From positions 47,473,523-47,537,522 of the forward strand of contig OX381717.1 of NCBI GenBank assembly GCA_947462335.1: 64,000 nt of DNA, given 5' to 3'. A program made the translations under genes and the position numbers. This stretch comes from Harmothoe impar (Eukaryota > Annelida > Polychaeta > Phyllodocida > Polynoidae). Within the stretch, counting starts at the first letter, position 1. Every line of letters starts with the position of its first letter. The notes beneath the pieces were generated by a model. The model worked only from the letters and a program-made list of their open reading frames with translations, searched no databases and was not told the origin of the DNA. Below, piece after piece: positions 31,221-43,963 of the stretch.

Positions 31221-33818
31221 ATGGCAGCCCGAGTAGATGGAAAATGCTCGGCCCAGGAGGAGGCTGTAGTCTCCGCCGGGGAGGACCAGGTCCTCGAGTC
31301 TGACAGCGACATGGACACCACTGGTGCTCCACCCGTCGGTTTAGACTCACCTTCGGCCCTTGCTGAGCCTAACCCTGAGGGGTCTGGCAATGTTGTTCCG
31401 AAGACGGAGCCTGGTCTGGGTGGTACCAACGGTACTATCCAGGAGGAGAACCCTGCTGGGGGATCTTCTCCGAAACCCGACGGTAGCAAGGCTAAAGAAC
31501 TGAGGGGCCCTGATGACGAGTCATCTGATGGGTCGACGGTTCGAGCTAAGACCAAGCGTAAACGGAAGCATAAGAGGAGGATTACTTCTTCCCCTGAAGC
31601 TCCCCCTAACGTGGAAGTCGTACTGTCAGAGGCCGATAGGCTCAAGTGAACTGCAGAGAGACTAGCCGCGGCGGAAGCCGAAGGCTGGTCTATCGCAGAG
31701 AGCAGGGCCAATCGGCGTCTTCGTGCGAAGGCAGCGCACGTTCGTCTGAACCTCCGTCTCAGTGATGCTGAGCAGAAGAACATGAGTCTTTCTGACTTAG
31801 TTCAGGAAAATGGCAAAATGGCTCTTCCGCCGCCACACACTGCAGAAGGATCTGACGACGAAGACTGGTTGTCTGGTGACTCCCATCCCATTGACTGGTA
31901 CATTGTGTACATCAGGGCAGTGGTTGAGGGGCATAAACCAAACATACAGAAGTCATGTCGAAACAAGCTGAAATATGCTTGGAAGAACTACGTTCCAGGG
32001 GATCCCTGTCCGTATGTTCGCTGCCAGCGTGTCAAGGGCACAGCTAGCGCAGCAAAACGGTGGCCAGACTTGCTAAAGTTTGCCCGTCATCTTGTATAGA
32101 AACACATGAATGTGCGACCCTACATGTACTGTGTGCGTGGGAGTTCGTTGACCTCCTGCCCCGAGTACACTGACGGGGACTTGTTCCGTTGCCAACGGAG
32201 AGCTGATCTGGTCCGGCATCTGTGTGACGTTAAGGGCGTTCACAAACGCACTATTAGTCATGCAGCTGAGGCGGCACTGAAGGTCTGGGGCGCTCACAAA
32301 CGTGTAGGTAATCAGATCTACACTTTAAGTGGTGCACTAACAGGCTAAAACAGTGGAATTACCTCACGGAACCCGACTGGCAGAGATTGTGTAAGGGCGC
32401 CCAGTGCGAACAAACCGATCTCGGGCCAGACTCGGAACTTCCGATGCCCACCGTCCTAAAGGGTACCCCCCCTAAGAAATCTCTAAAAAGGGGCCGTCAG
32501 TCATCCAAGGATGGGACCAAAGGTGGGCGTGATCACTCTCGCAGTGAACCTGCGAAGAAGCGTAACGTGACAGCCACGGTTACATCCGAGGTCGACAGTG
32601 GTCAAACCGTCGGTACCGTTTCGGTATCTTTGGTGGCATTGCCCCCGGTTGCTGATCAACTGCCCCGGCAGGAGACAGAAACTGGGTGATGCCTTGGCTA
32701 TTGTTCAGAACTCATTGGGTGACGAACAGGCGGGTCAAGTAGCTGCTGACTATATCAAGCAGTATAAGTGGAGCCAACAGCAAAAGAAAGCTTTGGCTAC
32801 ACAGGAGAGTACCTCACCGGTCATTGATGATGATCAGGTGGCGGTACAACAGCCGGATGGGGCGTCAGCCCAGCTGACTGCTCCACCACAGCACGGAGCA
32901 CACTCTGACCCCGTAAGGGATAAGGAGGTGGTGACTCCAGGGCCCGAGCACGGGATTGTTGACGATGGGTTAGCAGGTTCACCTGTGTTGCCCGGAGACA
33001 AACCTGCCTTCGACACTGGGTTCTCTGATACTCTAATCCCAGGATTTGAGAGATACAGAGAAAAGATGGCTGAAAATGCAAGTAAGCTGCTCCAGTTTCA
33101 GGTCTCTTTCTTAGAGAAGTCGTACTACGAGCAATACAAACTGCTCAAAAAGTACAGGCTATCCGAGGGGGAGAAGCTTGGCTGGCTGATCGAACCAGAA
33201 CCCTCGCAGCACGTGAGGCCAATCTGGCAGAAGATCATGCCCTTTGGAGGGCTACGATCGATCAGCTCGAGTCACGGTTGAGTACTTGCGACGCCAAGTT
33301 CTTCCGTGAATTCGGGCTAAAGCTGACCGAGTGGGAGAGATCTGGTTTTCCAGATCTCAGGTCTAAGCTCGGGCTTGCCCCCAGGCATGCCCAGCCAGTG
33401 ACCCCAGTACTGTCGGTACAACCACCGAGGTATGATATGCCCTTCTCGTTCAGGGCACCATAAAGCCAAGTGGTCAGAGGAGGGGAGCCTACTGTTGCAC
33501 CAAGTACATCTTCGGCAGCGGCAGGTGGAACCCTTCCCCTTCAGGTGGAGGCTAGTGTGGTTTGCACCACACAGGCCCCTCCTGGAGGAAGTCCTGATGG
33601 GGAAGAAAAGCCATCTGGCGGTGTCCCTATGGACACCTAAAGGTGGTCCCCTGTCAGGCCCTCTGGGGTGCACTGTTCCGCCCCTCGGAGGTAAAACTAA
33701 ACCGACACCGCAACATGCCCCTGGACCAACCGAAGCAGACCGACGGTGCTGTCGTGAATTACTGAGTCGCTACTGCTACCAAACCGGAAGCAGCCTGATG
33801 TCTCCAACCATGGTTTAA
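31221..33818 (+). pseudogene. extra post-pol ORF of the Gypsy element (broken, zinc-finger-like)
   Basis: One frame runs from ATG 31221 to about 32345 with only two stops (TGA 31647, TAG 32097). Frame changes near 32345, 32680 and 33220 carry it on. It encodes an acidic start, a basic patch KTKRKRKHKRR, an Ala/Glu/Arg helix after the TGA, then Cys/His clusters that look like degenerate C2H2 fingers (DPCPYVRCQ...WPDLLKFARHL; LFRCQRRADLVRHL, KGVHKR). A charged stretch and a coiled-coil-like segment near 33060-33260 follow. There is no signal peptide or membrane segment, so it is not an obvious envelope. Words like 'ggtaccg' are shared with the integrase tail and LTR, which suggests one element. 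Function unknown: gag-like or accessory. Confidence 0.6.
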
Positions 33819-34580
33819 ACCTAAGCCACCACCGTCGGTTCTCAACGATTCTACTGCTGGCCAGGGCTACTGATCCTGTGGTCACTCTATATTAGTTTGA
33901 CCTATGAACTATACCATGGATCTCCCTCCTGTGATAACTATATATATATGGAGGCACGGACCTACCTTTTTATATTTATATTTCACAAGAGATGGAAGCA
34001 CTATACTGGTGCTGGACTCTATCCATCTCTACCACCATGAACTGCTAGGTACTGGAGTACCGACCCTAATAAGGATGATGATTTATCCCACCTTATTTAG
34101 GACACGCATTTATGGATTTTATATATAAACTTTTCTTCGCCAAAGGAAGTGGGAACTACTATAGTTCCGTATATAAACTCTTCTTCGCCAAAAGAAGTGA
34201 GAACTACTATAGTTCTATTATTTATATATATAAGGACACTAACTCCACACGGATTCGCACCATTGCTGAACGTAGTAGGTGATGTGTTGAGTTTCCAAGG
34301 TGGTTATTGGTGCCTTGTGTTATTAACTGATATTAGTCAAGGACTATCAGTTGGACAGTTTTTATATCATGTGCCTACGGGACGATGGTTTGATACCAGA
34401 GACTATACTTTTGATATAAACTGTTATGTGCATGTTAACTTGTGTGTTCATGTATGTATGCCTGTTTTAACTATGAGTAGAAATGTTACTTGTTGATAAA
34501 TAGATATACGTGGTATATAATGTATCCAAGAGGTATTATTATTATAAAACCAACCCTGCCTACATTCTTGAGGGGGGTAG
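33819..34580 (+). other. 3' untranslated part of the Gypsy element, ending in a polypurine tract
   Basis: AT-rich, with repeated 'actactatagttc' and 'tcttcgccaaa.gaagtg' phrases at 34130-34215. It ends in the purine run GAGGGGGGTAG directly before the LTR, the usual plus-strand primer site. Confidence 0.65.
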
Positions 34581-35100
34581 TGTAACGGGTTGACCATAAG
34601 TCTAACTGTTATCGTTGTATATCTATTATATGTTGTATGATGTAAAACAACATGGTTCTATTGTGTACTTAACTGTTTTATTCATCTAACGAGTATCGTC
34701 GGTTCGTTACATATACCGACTCACTCTAGTTCGGTTATATATGGTAGTGTACCGGTACTACCCTCGGTTCTATTCGGCAGTAATTATATAATCGTTTTAC
34801 ATAACAAAACCTAACAGGTGGCGCTGCTAGTACGGTCACGTGGCCTACGCAGCGGTGTATATAAGGTGGCTACTTCCCCATTGGAAGTCAGTCAGGTTTG
34901 GGACTGTTGAGGCAAGACCACCCTGTACTCCGGGCTTAACACTACGCTGTAGGGTTACTTCCCTGTATTATAATCTGTTCTGATCTTGTATATCCCATGG
35001 TTATATTTGTACTATAATACTCAAGAGTTTCCTTCGTAATAAAGTCGCCGTATATTAAAGTCTAATTTACCTTGTCTGGTTTTTGATCTCATGCGTTACA
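34581..35100 (+). repeat. 3' long terminal repeat
   Basis: 520 bases starting TGTAACGGGTT and ending CATGCGTTACA, so the ends are a 7-bp inverted pair TGTAACG/CGTTACA. Inside are a TATA box (TATATAAG, 34858), a poly(A) signal (AATAAA, 35038) followed by a T/G-rich tail, and a CAGGTGGCGC motif at 34816. No matching 5' LTR was found in the window, so the element is 5'-truncated. Confidence 0.85.
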
Positions 35101-37904
35101 CCCGTAGTAAGAGACCAACTACAGTATAATATCCATCTCTTTATAAGGAAGTTAAATGGTTTGCAAAATTTCACTGCCATTGATGGCACAGCCTGATAGC
35201 ACAGCCAATGTTTTACTAATGATAATGCTAACCTATATCATGTTAAGGCTTGACAAATTGTTCAGCACATTTTCTCTATAGTAATAAGATCAGGACATCG
35301 TATTGAGATATTGACTTCTACATTCAGAATCCTAATACTACAAGGTCTCCAACTATGTATAACACTCATTATTTGCCTTGTGGTTTAGCTCATGGAATTA
35401 TGTGTCAAAATTTACTCAATTTCAATTGTGTCAACAATTTGTCTGTGTCCAGTGGAATTTTTCCGTGTCATGGGCACTGGACACAGCGATTTGTCGAGCC
35501 CTGGTGTAATTTAGATTAATTTGTCAAATGGATATTTACTAGGTTGTTTTGGAAAAAGAATACTTGGAAATAGTAAGAAATACAGCTACATACAAGATAC
35601 AAATTATAAGTTAGTCCATATATAGGCATTATCATAATCTCTCTTCCTATTCTGCATCAATCAAATGTAGAAAACAGTTCTAAATCTTTCTGCCAGGGAG
35701 CCTTGTGGCTCATGCCACTAGTTAGCAGGCAGGACTCTGTAGTATAACAGTCACCCCCTAGCATTATCCATTAGAAGGTAGAGTGGGTTCAAACCACTAA
35801 AGTTTTTTATGCAATTTAAGATTGGATTAATAACCAGTTGTTCTTATAGGTTTCTTTGCATAGGTCTTCCCCACTGCATGAACTGTTCAGGCATAGGACT
35901 TCAGGCTGGATGGTTTAAAAACCTATTAAAGTTTGAATCCCAATACAAACATGGTTTTAAATGAGAAACAGTTCCCTAACCTCCTCTCATACTTCACCTA
36001 GTTCATACAAGGAGGTTGTACACATTTATAACCTCCTGAGGAGGTTAAAATGATGTACATAACCTCCACTGAGGGCCTACAAAACTTGGTTTTTGGTGTT
36101 ATAAATAAAGCAAAGCAGTGGTTATCACTAGCATGTTTGTATATTTAGAGTGGCTGAGGATGAACAGGTGTTTCATGGATTATAGAGTTTAGTTAAATGC
36201 TGTACAAACAACCCTGCCCTGGCAGGCAGATAGTGAGCCTGGTGGACCATTGGTGGTCAGAGCATAGACATCTTACCCTATGTGTCTATAATCGGCTGAT
36301 ATATAGGTACATGGTTGAGGGTTCTATATGTGCAGATTATTTAGAGACAATGATTCGCTGCTTTTAATAAAGAATGAGATATCAATATTAGAAATGGGTC
36401 CGGGGGAGGGGGAACTCTATTCCAGTAGTTGGCGACTCTGTGGATGGAAGAAATCTGGTCGCCCTACATCATCACCTCCTGCCTTTACTGCCTCCCCCTT
36501 TCCATCCCGCACCTCCTTATATTTCTGTTGCCATGATATAACAGCTTTTATTAATTTGTTCAGACTGTTCGTACTGATTACAGATCATCTATGCCCTCTC
36601 CCACAGAGGCTGGTCATGATGAGAAGTGTTAGGCTTTTAAGTGAGACCGTAATACGACTTTTATACTTGAGTCAGGCTTAGCTTTAATTTGATACCATGT
36701 CTACATAAGCAGTGGCTTATACAAGGGTTATTATATTACAGTACTAAATTACCAATTATATGACCTGTGTGCTTTTTAGGATTTTCAAAGGTAGGTCACT
36801 AACTTAACTTATAGGTATATAACTTAAACTATAACCACTGTGGAGACACAGATCACGGTAAATGCAACTCCCCTCACCACTATGGAGACACTTATGCGGG
36901 TAAGTGTACTACGGTAACCTACATCACTGACACTGATTGATAGGTTTGACCCCCCCCCCCCCGAAAAAAAGAGAAAACCCAACAAAAACAATTATTGTTA
37001 ATTCTGAGAGCAGAAGCGCATTTCTTGTTCAAAACTACCCTTAAATCATGTGTCAAACAAGTATATAACGGTAATCACATTTCGTACAAGTATGTGGGTG
37101 TTGACGAGCAAGCAGGTGTGGGCAAGCAGGTGGGTATCGCCTTTCGAATCTGATATATGATAAGAAATACGCCCACATGAATGAACAAAAATCCACAACG
37201 ATTTGTATTGCCATTCTTCAATATTGTGCACTTGTAATTGCATTCAAGACTTCTCCTTGATGCCGTCCTTTTTTTTTAAATTCTCTGGGTAATGGACACC
37301 ATGAACATTTTATCAAGTAAAAAAAAGTAGAATATATTGTTATAAAAGTCCCCCCCCCCCCCCACACACTTTTCACAACCTAAAAACGTTAATAATTGTC
37401 CGATTTATATGCCGTAACAACTGACGTATATGCATTTTAGTGGACTTACACAATGGTGTTTTTAGTGGAGGCGTTTTCATACTTCTGTGGCGGGCCCGTA
37501 ACCCAAAGAATAGAAAATGTGTTACCTCACTTTCCACACTTTATATCCCTTCATTCACCCCCCCCCCCCTTCCTTTTCATACTTGCTTTCGTTATAAGTC
37601 TGGTCTCTGTTTCCATTGGACAGGAAATTGCTATTAAGTCTGACCTATTACACAAATTAGCAGCTTTTCAGTAGTTTTTACTGGCGCTGCGGGTAGTCCC
37701 TCACTATAGATGATATCATGTATGTATTCAATTATCGGTTTGGTATTAAATGTTGCAAACACTGTAGTACAAAATACAATGAGACGAACCGGGTGATTAT
37801 TGTACCTGATGCTTGAAGTGTTCTATAGAAATGGATAATGACGCCAAATGGCAGTATAGGGGTGTATTGTCTGAATCACTCATTTAGGCCATGTAGCCTA
37901 GACA
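35101..37904. other. gene-free stretch
   Basis: No gene was recognised. A possible tRNA-derived piece with a B-box-like GTGGGTTCAAACCAC is at 35787-35801. A near-perfect palindrome AACCTCCTGAGGAGGTT is at about 36030. C runs occur near 36951, 37352 and 37559. Confidence 0.5.
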
Positions 37905-38083
37905 CTAACCCATTAAGGACTGCATAATGCATTAGTGCATCATGCCATTGGTATCAGGCATGAATGCAGCCAGTGCTGTAGGCTATTCAAGCATCATGCC
38001 GGCCCCACGGCGTTCAGCCATCCCGAAGGGTCGGCATGATGCACCAATGCAGCACCGGCGACATGCCATCCTTAAAGGGTTAA
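37905..38083. mobile_element. short TTAA hairpin-family copy
   Basis: Left TAACCCATTAAGGAC and right CCTTAAAGGGTTAA are inverted ends. The inside keeps 'gcatcatgcc', 'ggcatgaatgcagcc' and 'ggcatgatgcaccaatgcagc' but lacks part of the hairpin set. Confidence 0.75.
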
Positions 38084-41000
38084 CAGAATAGAAGTGAGAT
38101 GCTATGAGCCCACGTCAATATTGGGTTGTTTGGTTCATTGTTGTGTAGGCTATTGAATCATAATGAATGTAAATTACAATGCAGGTTGTTGTTTGTTGAT
38201 GTTATTGTTGTTGTTTGTAGGGTTATTTCCGTCAATTGATTTATTTAAAAACTTAAAGTGATCTATTCTTACAAAACTAAAAAAAACACCTCTACTAGGC
38301 CCTATATACTATTATGAATTGTTTCTATAGCATTAAGGGCAATACCTGACAATACTCTGAGCATAATTACAAGTAACATGCGTATTAATATCTAATTTTT
38401 CAAACTAAAGCTAGAAAGAAGCCTAAATGTATATCATTTCCATGAACACATGGACAACAAACACTATTATTTGTGTATGCTAACAGTTAAGTTCTAGTGC
38501 CTATACAGACCTATGGCTATGTCTCTATTATTTTTAACACGACACACACCATCATGAAAGCTGGTGAATTTTTGGTGGCATGAAAACATTAATTAAATAA
38601 AGTCTGTTTCCTACAAGTCTAGCCTATATAACTATAAGCCTAGATATTTGATACCTAGAGATCACCCATTCACAAAACGGGGGCCAGCAGTTCTAAGAGA
38701 GATAATCTCAGGCCTAGGCCTACACATTATACCTATACTTTATCTGCTATTCAGAATAAAAGGAGCATGAAGTGGTGGTGGTAATGAATTATGCCATAGG
38801 CTAGCCTGGGCCTATACAAATGCATAGGGCTATTGCTAAGTTCGATCAGGGGCTCTGGGTTCGATAAAGGCTTTTTATGAGCCCTACAGGCTACGGGGCA
38901 ATAAGTCCATGCATGTAGGCCTAGGTAGCCAATTTAAGCCTACACTATGCTACATTTAGGCCTACTCTAATAAAAGTTTACAAAAATAGTTCAGCTAAAA
39001 ACAAATACATGTAGCCCCAAGTGCATGGCCCTGGTAGAAGCACCGCCACCCTCAAGAGCCTCCTTGAGTGGGACGCGGGCCGAAGATGGATTACCCCCAT
39101 CAGCGCCCCTGTCAGAAGCGTTCCCCCCGTCGGGAGCCCCCTCTCATCGTGCCGATAGATGGCGCTAGTGGCGGCTGCGGCGTGCACGCTCAAAAACTGT
39201 CAAGATTCGCGGCCCCTAATGCTTCCTATCAACTAAAGGTAGGTCGGCCAGGATGTTAAAGGATCAAAGACAAAGTTATCTCCTAACAAAGGACCGAAGG
39301 AGGTGTACGATCGACGCTTTATGGACATGTAAGGCCCTGTCGTTGTTGGTCGTTGTTGTTCGCTGTTGAGCGATAATATAGGAACTCCATCACAAAGACT
39401 GGGCCGAATCGATTTCTTTATTTGCATTTTCATCGAAGATGTTTTTGTGGGAAAGCGTCAACGAGGTATGTTTTTCCGGGAATAATTTGTCGGCTGGTGT
39501 CGTCGGTTGGGATTTGAGGGTTCTTTAATGTGTTTTCTAGGGAGTTGTAAGGTGGAAAGTTGGGTTGTTTTGGTGTTAATTTGCGTTGACCGCGGCCAAC
39601 GGCTACCGGGGCGGGCGGGCAGGTAGGCCCGCTACCGCCGATCGGAGGGGAAAGTATGACACTTGACAGGTCACACCACAACTCTTCTAAACGCCGACAC
39701 CAATCCCTCAAACTCTGCTCAAAAAAACCTCCACCACCACCCAAACCCACTCAATCCAACTGCTCAACATTTAGTGTAAACTCTTTAATGGGTGTCGAGT
39801 GCAGAAGTGGGGTTCCATCTCCTCGATGGATGAGAAATTGGCCCCGGAGTTGGGGAGAGTTTTGGCGAAAGGGAAGTTGATGTAGAGAGTTCTTGGGCCG
39901 TCGATGACAGTGACAGTAAACAATGGGCACTGGTAGTAGTAGCACAGCAAGCTACAAACGCAGGCTTAGCTCGCTCTTACAATGGCCATACACTGGCCGT
40001 TGGGTCCTAATCGCATTAATAACCGGCCGTTTTGTGTTCATTATTAGGCGATTTTGAATGTTAACCATTGTGCGTGAGAACAACGGCTGGAGCATGGGGG
40101 CCGTGTCCACCTGAAAACAATGTCAGATCGCTTTTGGAGTGGCTTCAAGTGCAGGCAGCAGTGTAGCCATTGGCATTGATTTATCCCAACCAGAGCATGC
40201 ATGTTTACAAGTCAACTCTGAACAGCTAAAATTAATTTCCCCAAACTTAAATGTTAGAATTGGACCAACATCCGTGATATGATACAGATGTGTATTGGGT
40301 TCAGTTGTTGTGTATTCAGTCTTTGACTTCAGCTGTGACAGTCAAGGCAGAAAAAAATGAAACAATGACGTCACTGGTAGGCAGAGTGGTGACCCACTAT
40401 TACAGTGACTAATCAAATGGTTTCCCCTGTGAATCCTCATTCCACCTCTTTGATGTGAAATTTGATTTTGTAGCGTATCAGTACCGGTAGTCGTATGGGC
40501 ATATTTTGTAGTCATATGAAACACAATACGAGCCTAATAATAGATCGATGGGGGCCATGTCATAAAATGTTAGGCATGGATGGTAGATCTAGGCATAGAC
40601 GTCCAATTATAAGACCAATAATGGTGTGCATTTTATTCATGTAGGCCTAAGTTCATTTTGTTTTTACCTTTTGTCGTTATTAAGGGAATAATACATGAAT
40701 AAGCAAGCACGAGGGTTGGTTAGGCTATCCGTGGCTAAGGCACGAGGAGGCTATTCCGTTTATACCACAGTTTCAACATTTGAGAAAAAATCTGAATTAT
40801 TTCTCCCTGTGAACTTGTGTTTACCATGTAAACTCACTGTGTGACATCATAGCAGTGCAGTTATCCAGTTCTAATGCTCGCTGGTTATCCAAGATGCATT
40901 GATGACGACTATACACAACTCTAAAACAGGGTCAATAAACTCCAAACAGGCCTACAGAATCAGATCCAATGAACACATTGGCATTACAGCATTGAATGAC

Positions 41001-41225
41001 CTATATCTGTAAAAGGTCAATGTATTCTATTGTGGAGACTAAATCTAGTAAATGTATACGCCGCTCGCACATGTTGTTTACATTCCTCTAGGTTGCTGTT
41101 CATATAGAGCTGTCCATTCGATACCATACCTATGTGGTCAGTGTTTATGTGGCGTGGGAGGTAAACGAACCCTTGCACTGTTGAACATGGGAGCCGGTGG
41201 GGAGGATTGTCTAGCCCACTTACTT
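38084..41225. other. gene-free stretch containing a CpG-rich island
   Basis: 38990-39250 and 39550-39900 are markedly CpG-rich, unlike their surroundings. They could hold a promoter or non-coding first exon, for example of the zinc-finger gene downstream. AGATGGCGCTAGTGG at 39165 resembles a CTCF-type core. No convincing coding exon was found. Confidence 0.35.
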
Positions 41226-41640
41226 AGTCCTTTAAGGACGGCATGTCCCTAAACATCAACATTTGTCGGCATGATGCACCAATGCAGCTCTGCCGGTGCT
41301 GCATTGGTGCATCATACCGATCCTAAGGGTCGACATGAAGCTGGAATGCAGTACTGCGGCGTTACTTACAAAGGCTGCATTTAATGATTTATGCATCATG
41401 GCGACCAAGGGGGTGATGCAGTAATGCATTATACCGTGCTTAAAGGGTTAAGCATTAACTTAATGAGGGCATGACGCCTCAACGCCTTATGAAGTTAATC
41501 ATGTTCATTTGTGGCATGATGCAGCAACGCGCTGTGCATCAGGCAGACCCTCCGGGAGTGTATCAGCCCTATAAGGCTGTCATGATGCAGTAATGCATCA
41601 TTGGCGAATTACTGCATAAAACAATGTCATGTCTTCCATT
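41226..41640. mobile_element. two adjacent TTAA hairpin-family copies
   Basis: 41226-41451 is nearly complete (left TCCTTTAAGGACGGCATG, first hairpin 'atgatgcaccaatgcagc' / 'gctgcattggtgcatcat', right CTTAAAGGGTTAA). 41455-41640 is a decayed second copy beginning straight after it. Confidence 0.75.
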
Positions 41641-42684
41641 GTGTATTGGCATCATGCTTGTGATGAGTTCGCGACAATATGTTTTGGATGGCGTCCAATT
41701 TGGCTTAGATCTATGGGGTTATGTCGAACTGGGCATCTTTCACGCCAATACATGCCCTACTTAGTCATAAACACAGACACCCGCTTGGCAAGTATTGTGT
41801 GAAATTGACCACCTGAAATAACAAAACACTAGCGGTGCTGTGTCACTGTCTCTGAAGTCTATTTGCATTTGCAGGACATTCATTTGGCAATAATTTATCA
41901 CGTACGTAGGCCTATTGATCATTATATCTCCAATTATCTTAGCCTTGGGATTTTCTATTTTCTATACCAACAGGGTCAGGGAAACGTGGGTGACGGATGG
42001 GTGTGTGTGTGGGAGGGGGGGGGGGCACGCAGATATTATGTTTAATAACATTGTTTGTGACTTAGGGGTCGGATATATACTCTCGCCCGCCATGATCTAT
42101 ATAAACACACAGGATTTAAAAAAAAAAGAAGTAAACATCTGAAAAAACGGGCTGAATATCTGCCAAAGCCTAGGCCCTGTAATTGCAACCTTGTGATTGG
42201 CCGAGATCCGACAGGTTATCACTATCAGGCAGTGGCTTGGGAGGAGGGGGGGTGCATGGAAATGTTAGGGTACATGGTATTTCAAATTTTTTTCAGGTAA
42301 AATTATACTTTCTTAAAAGTTCATGGGATTTCAAACTTGTCAAAGAAAATCTTTAAATTACAAAAAGAAATTTCAGCGAAAGAGCCTTGTGGTACTATGG
42401 TCGTATGGGGGATCAGAAAAATTCTAAATCCTCTAGGGGGTGTCACTTGATACAAACGACCTACCTACCATCTGTTGTTAAACAATAATCACTCCCTATC
42501 ATAGGCTATGAAGTAGCGGCTGGCTTGAAAAATATTGAATTCGTTTGCATATTTATACTTAAGGACCATCCTAAAAGTATTGGGTTTATGCTGCGATGGT
42601 CAGGGAAATTTGATATAAAGTTAAGGAATTAGAACTGGCCTACCTTGTCGGTGGTCCTATAACACAAGACGATGCGACATTGCG
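41641..42684. other. gene-free stretch
   Basis: Nothing recognised except a G run near 42016 and a TG microsatellite-like 'gtgtgtgtgtg' near 42000. 42621-42670 recurs at 42889-42955. Confidence 0.5.
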
Positions 42685-42891
42685 TTAACCCTCTAAGTCT
42701 GAAATTAAGGGTTGCAAACTGCTGTAATGCATCATGCCCCTTATGGTCATGATGCATGCATGGAGTCAGGAGTGCAGTCAAGTCTGCTACCCATCATGGC
42801 ATGGTACCAGCCTTGTATGATTAATACGGTCGGCATGATCCTTGAATGCAGCACATTGATTTAAAGCACTATGCCACCTTCAAAGGGTTAA
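42685..42891. mobile_element. TTAA hairpin-family copy
   Basis: TTAACCCTCTAAG at the left and CTTCAAAGGGTTAA at the right, with 'tgcatcatgcc' and 'ggtcatgatgcatgcatgg' inside. Flanks 42621-42670 and 42889-42955 are related ('taccttgtc.gtgg', 'taacacaag.c.atg'). Confidence 0.65.
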
Positions 42892-42999
42892 GGAACTAGA
42901 ATTACCTTGTCTGTGGCAACCCTGGTGTGTCCCTGTAACACAAGGCAATGTATCTGGACATTAAAGCACTGTGCTACCTTCAAAGGGTTAATCTGAAGA

Positions 43000-43200
43000 T
43001 GCACCTCTGGGTGTTTGGTCACGCATGCTTGGGTCATCCTCCGTACCCGCGGGGCGAGCAACTCGCACTGAATAAGTCATGGGGTACGCTGCGTCAAGGC
43101 CGGCCGATTAATCCCCGCCCCGCCTCCGCTAGTCTCGAGATCAGCCGATCAATATTAATCCCATTGTTATTCAGAGCGGAGCACTTCAACGATGAAACTA
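43000..43200. other. GC-rich stretch
   Basis: Local CpG enrichment with a GC-box run (ccccgccccgcctcc, about 43113) 2 kb upstream of the zinc-finger gene. It may be an alternative promoter; no coding was seen. Confidence 0.3.
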
Positions 43201-43359
43201 ATCTCTTTTGCAATGATTGTTGGCGCTAAGTTCGAACATGTGATTAAGAAATTAGGATAGAAATATTTGATACGTTCTTAACTGTAGGTTCTACCGTTTG
43301 ATTAGCCTGTGGATATGTTCAATTTATTCGATTTTTTTTCTAGTTTGTGTTGATTGGTA

Positions 43360-43790
43360 CATGTGAATTCTTGCGTAGAAGCCGCGGCCTGTTCAAGAGT
43401 CCAAACCCCAGTGTGGCTTATACCACATATACCGTATTCGACGTAATAAGCGCACACCCCCTACTAAGCGCACACCCCCCATCTTTGGCCGATTTTTAGA
43501 CTATAAATAACCAAAAATATCTCATTTTTTTACCACAATTAAACTCTTAACTACTAAAAGGTGTCCATAATCATTTTTTTAATTTAAAGCATACTGTGCG
43601 CTTATTACCTCGAATACGGTACTCCCAAGGTGGGAGTGCAGCTTTAGTATACGAGGGTTTTGCCAGTATAGTACAGTACTAAAGTCCCTATAATCAGACC
43701 CCGTTTATAGCTTTATAGGATCTCTCCAAACTTGGGATGCGGCTTAAACGCGAGTTGGGCTTTTATGCAAAAATTTACGCTTTCCTTTAT
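43360..43790. mobile_element. decayed 297-family MITE carrying a nested MITE
   Basis: Outer phrases 'ttgcgtagaagccgcggcctg' and 'gcggcttaaacgcgagttggg' belong to the 297-524 family. Between them sits 43430-43621, a different element. Confidence 0.6.
43430..43621. mobile_element. nested MITE, TACCGTATTCG ends
   Basis: Left TACCGTATTCGACGTAATAA and right TTATTACCTCGAATACGGTA are inverted copies matching at 25 of 26 positions when extended by GCGCAC/GTGCGC. Non-coding. Confidence 0.8.
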
Positions 43791-43820
43791 CTGAAGTGTA
43801 CAGCAGAGTGATATGCCATA

Positions 43821-43963
43821 CAGAGATGTCACTTTTCCTATTTTTGCAGGAATTCCTACTTTTTTGCTTGAATTTCTGCATTAAATCATGTCAATTTCCT
43901 ACAGAACATTGACCAAAAGAGTAGAATTTCCTACTTTTTGTCGACCAGAGAGTGGTATCTCTT
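43821..43963. mobile_element. AGAGATGCCACT-family MITE
   Basis: CAGAGATGTCACTTTTCCTA at the left, AGAGTGGTATCTCT at the right and the family interior ('aggaattcctac', 'agaatttcctactttttgtcg'). The most complete copy in the window. Confidence 0.75.

Noticed and set aside
31221..33818. Retroviral-type envelope in the post-pol ORF
   Set aside because: No signal peptide, hydrophobic fusion segment or membrane anchor in any of its frames; it is charged and Cys/His-containing.
35690..35825. tRNA-derived SINE
   Set aside because: A good B-box-like GTGGGTTCAAACCAC is present, but the A-box-like text is about 80 bases away and no cloverleaf forms. Too weak to call.
38990..39900. Protein-coding exon in the CpG-rich stretch
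   Set aside because: Open frames on both strands lack recognisable domains, and the ATG at 39168 meets a stop just before the nearest donor. Kept only as a possible promoter.
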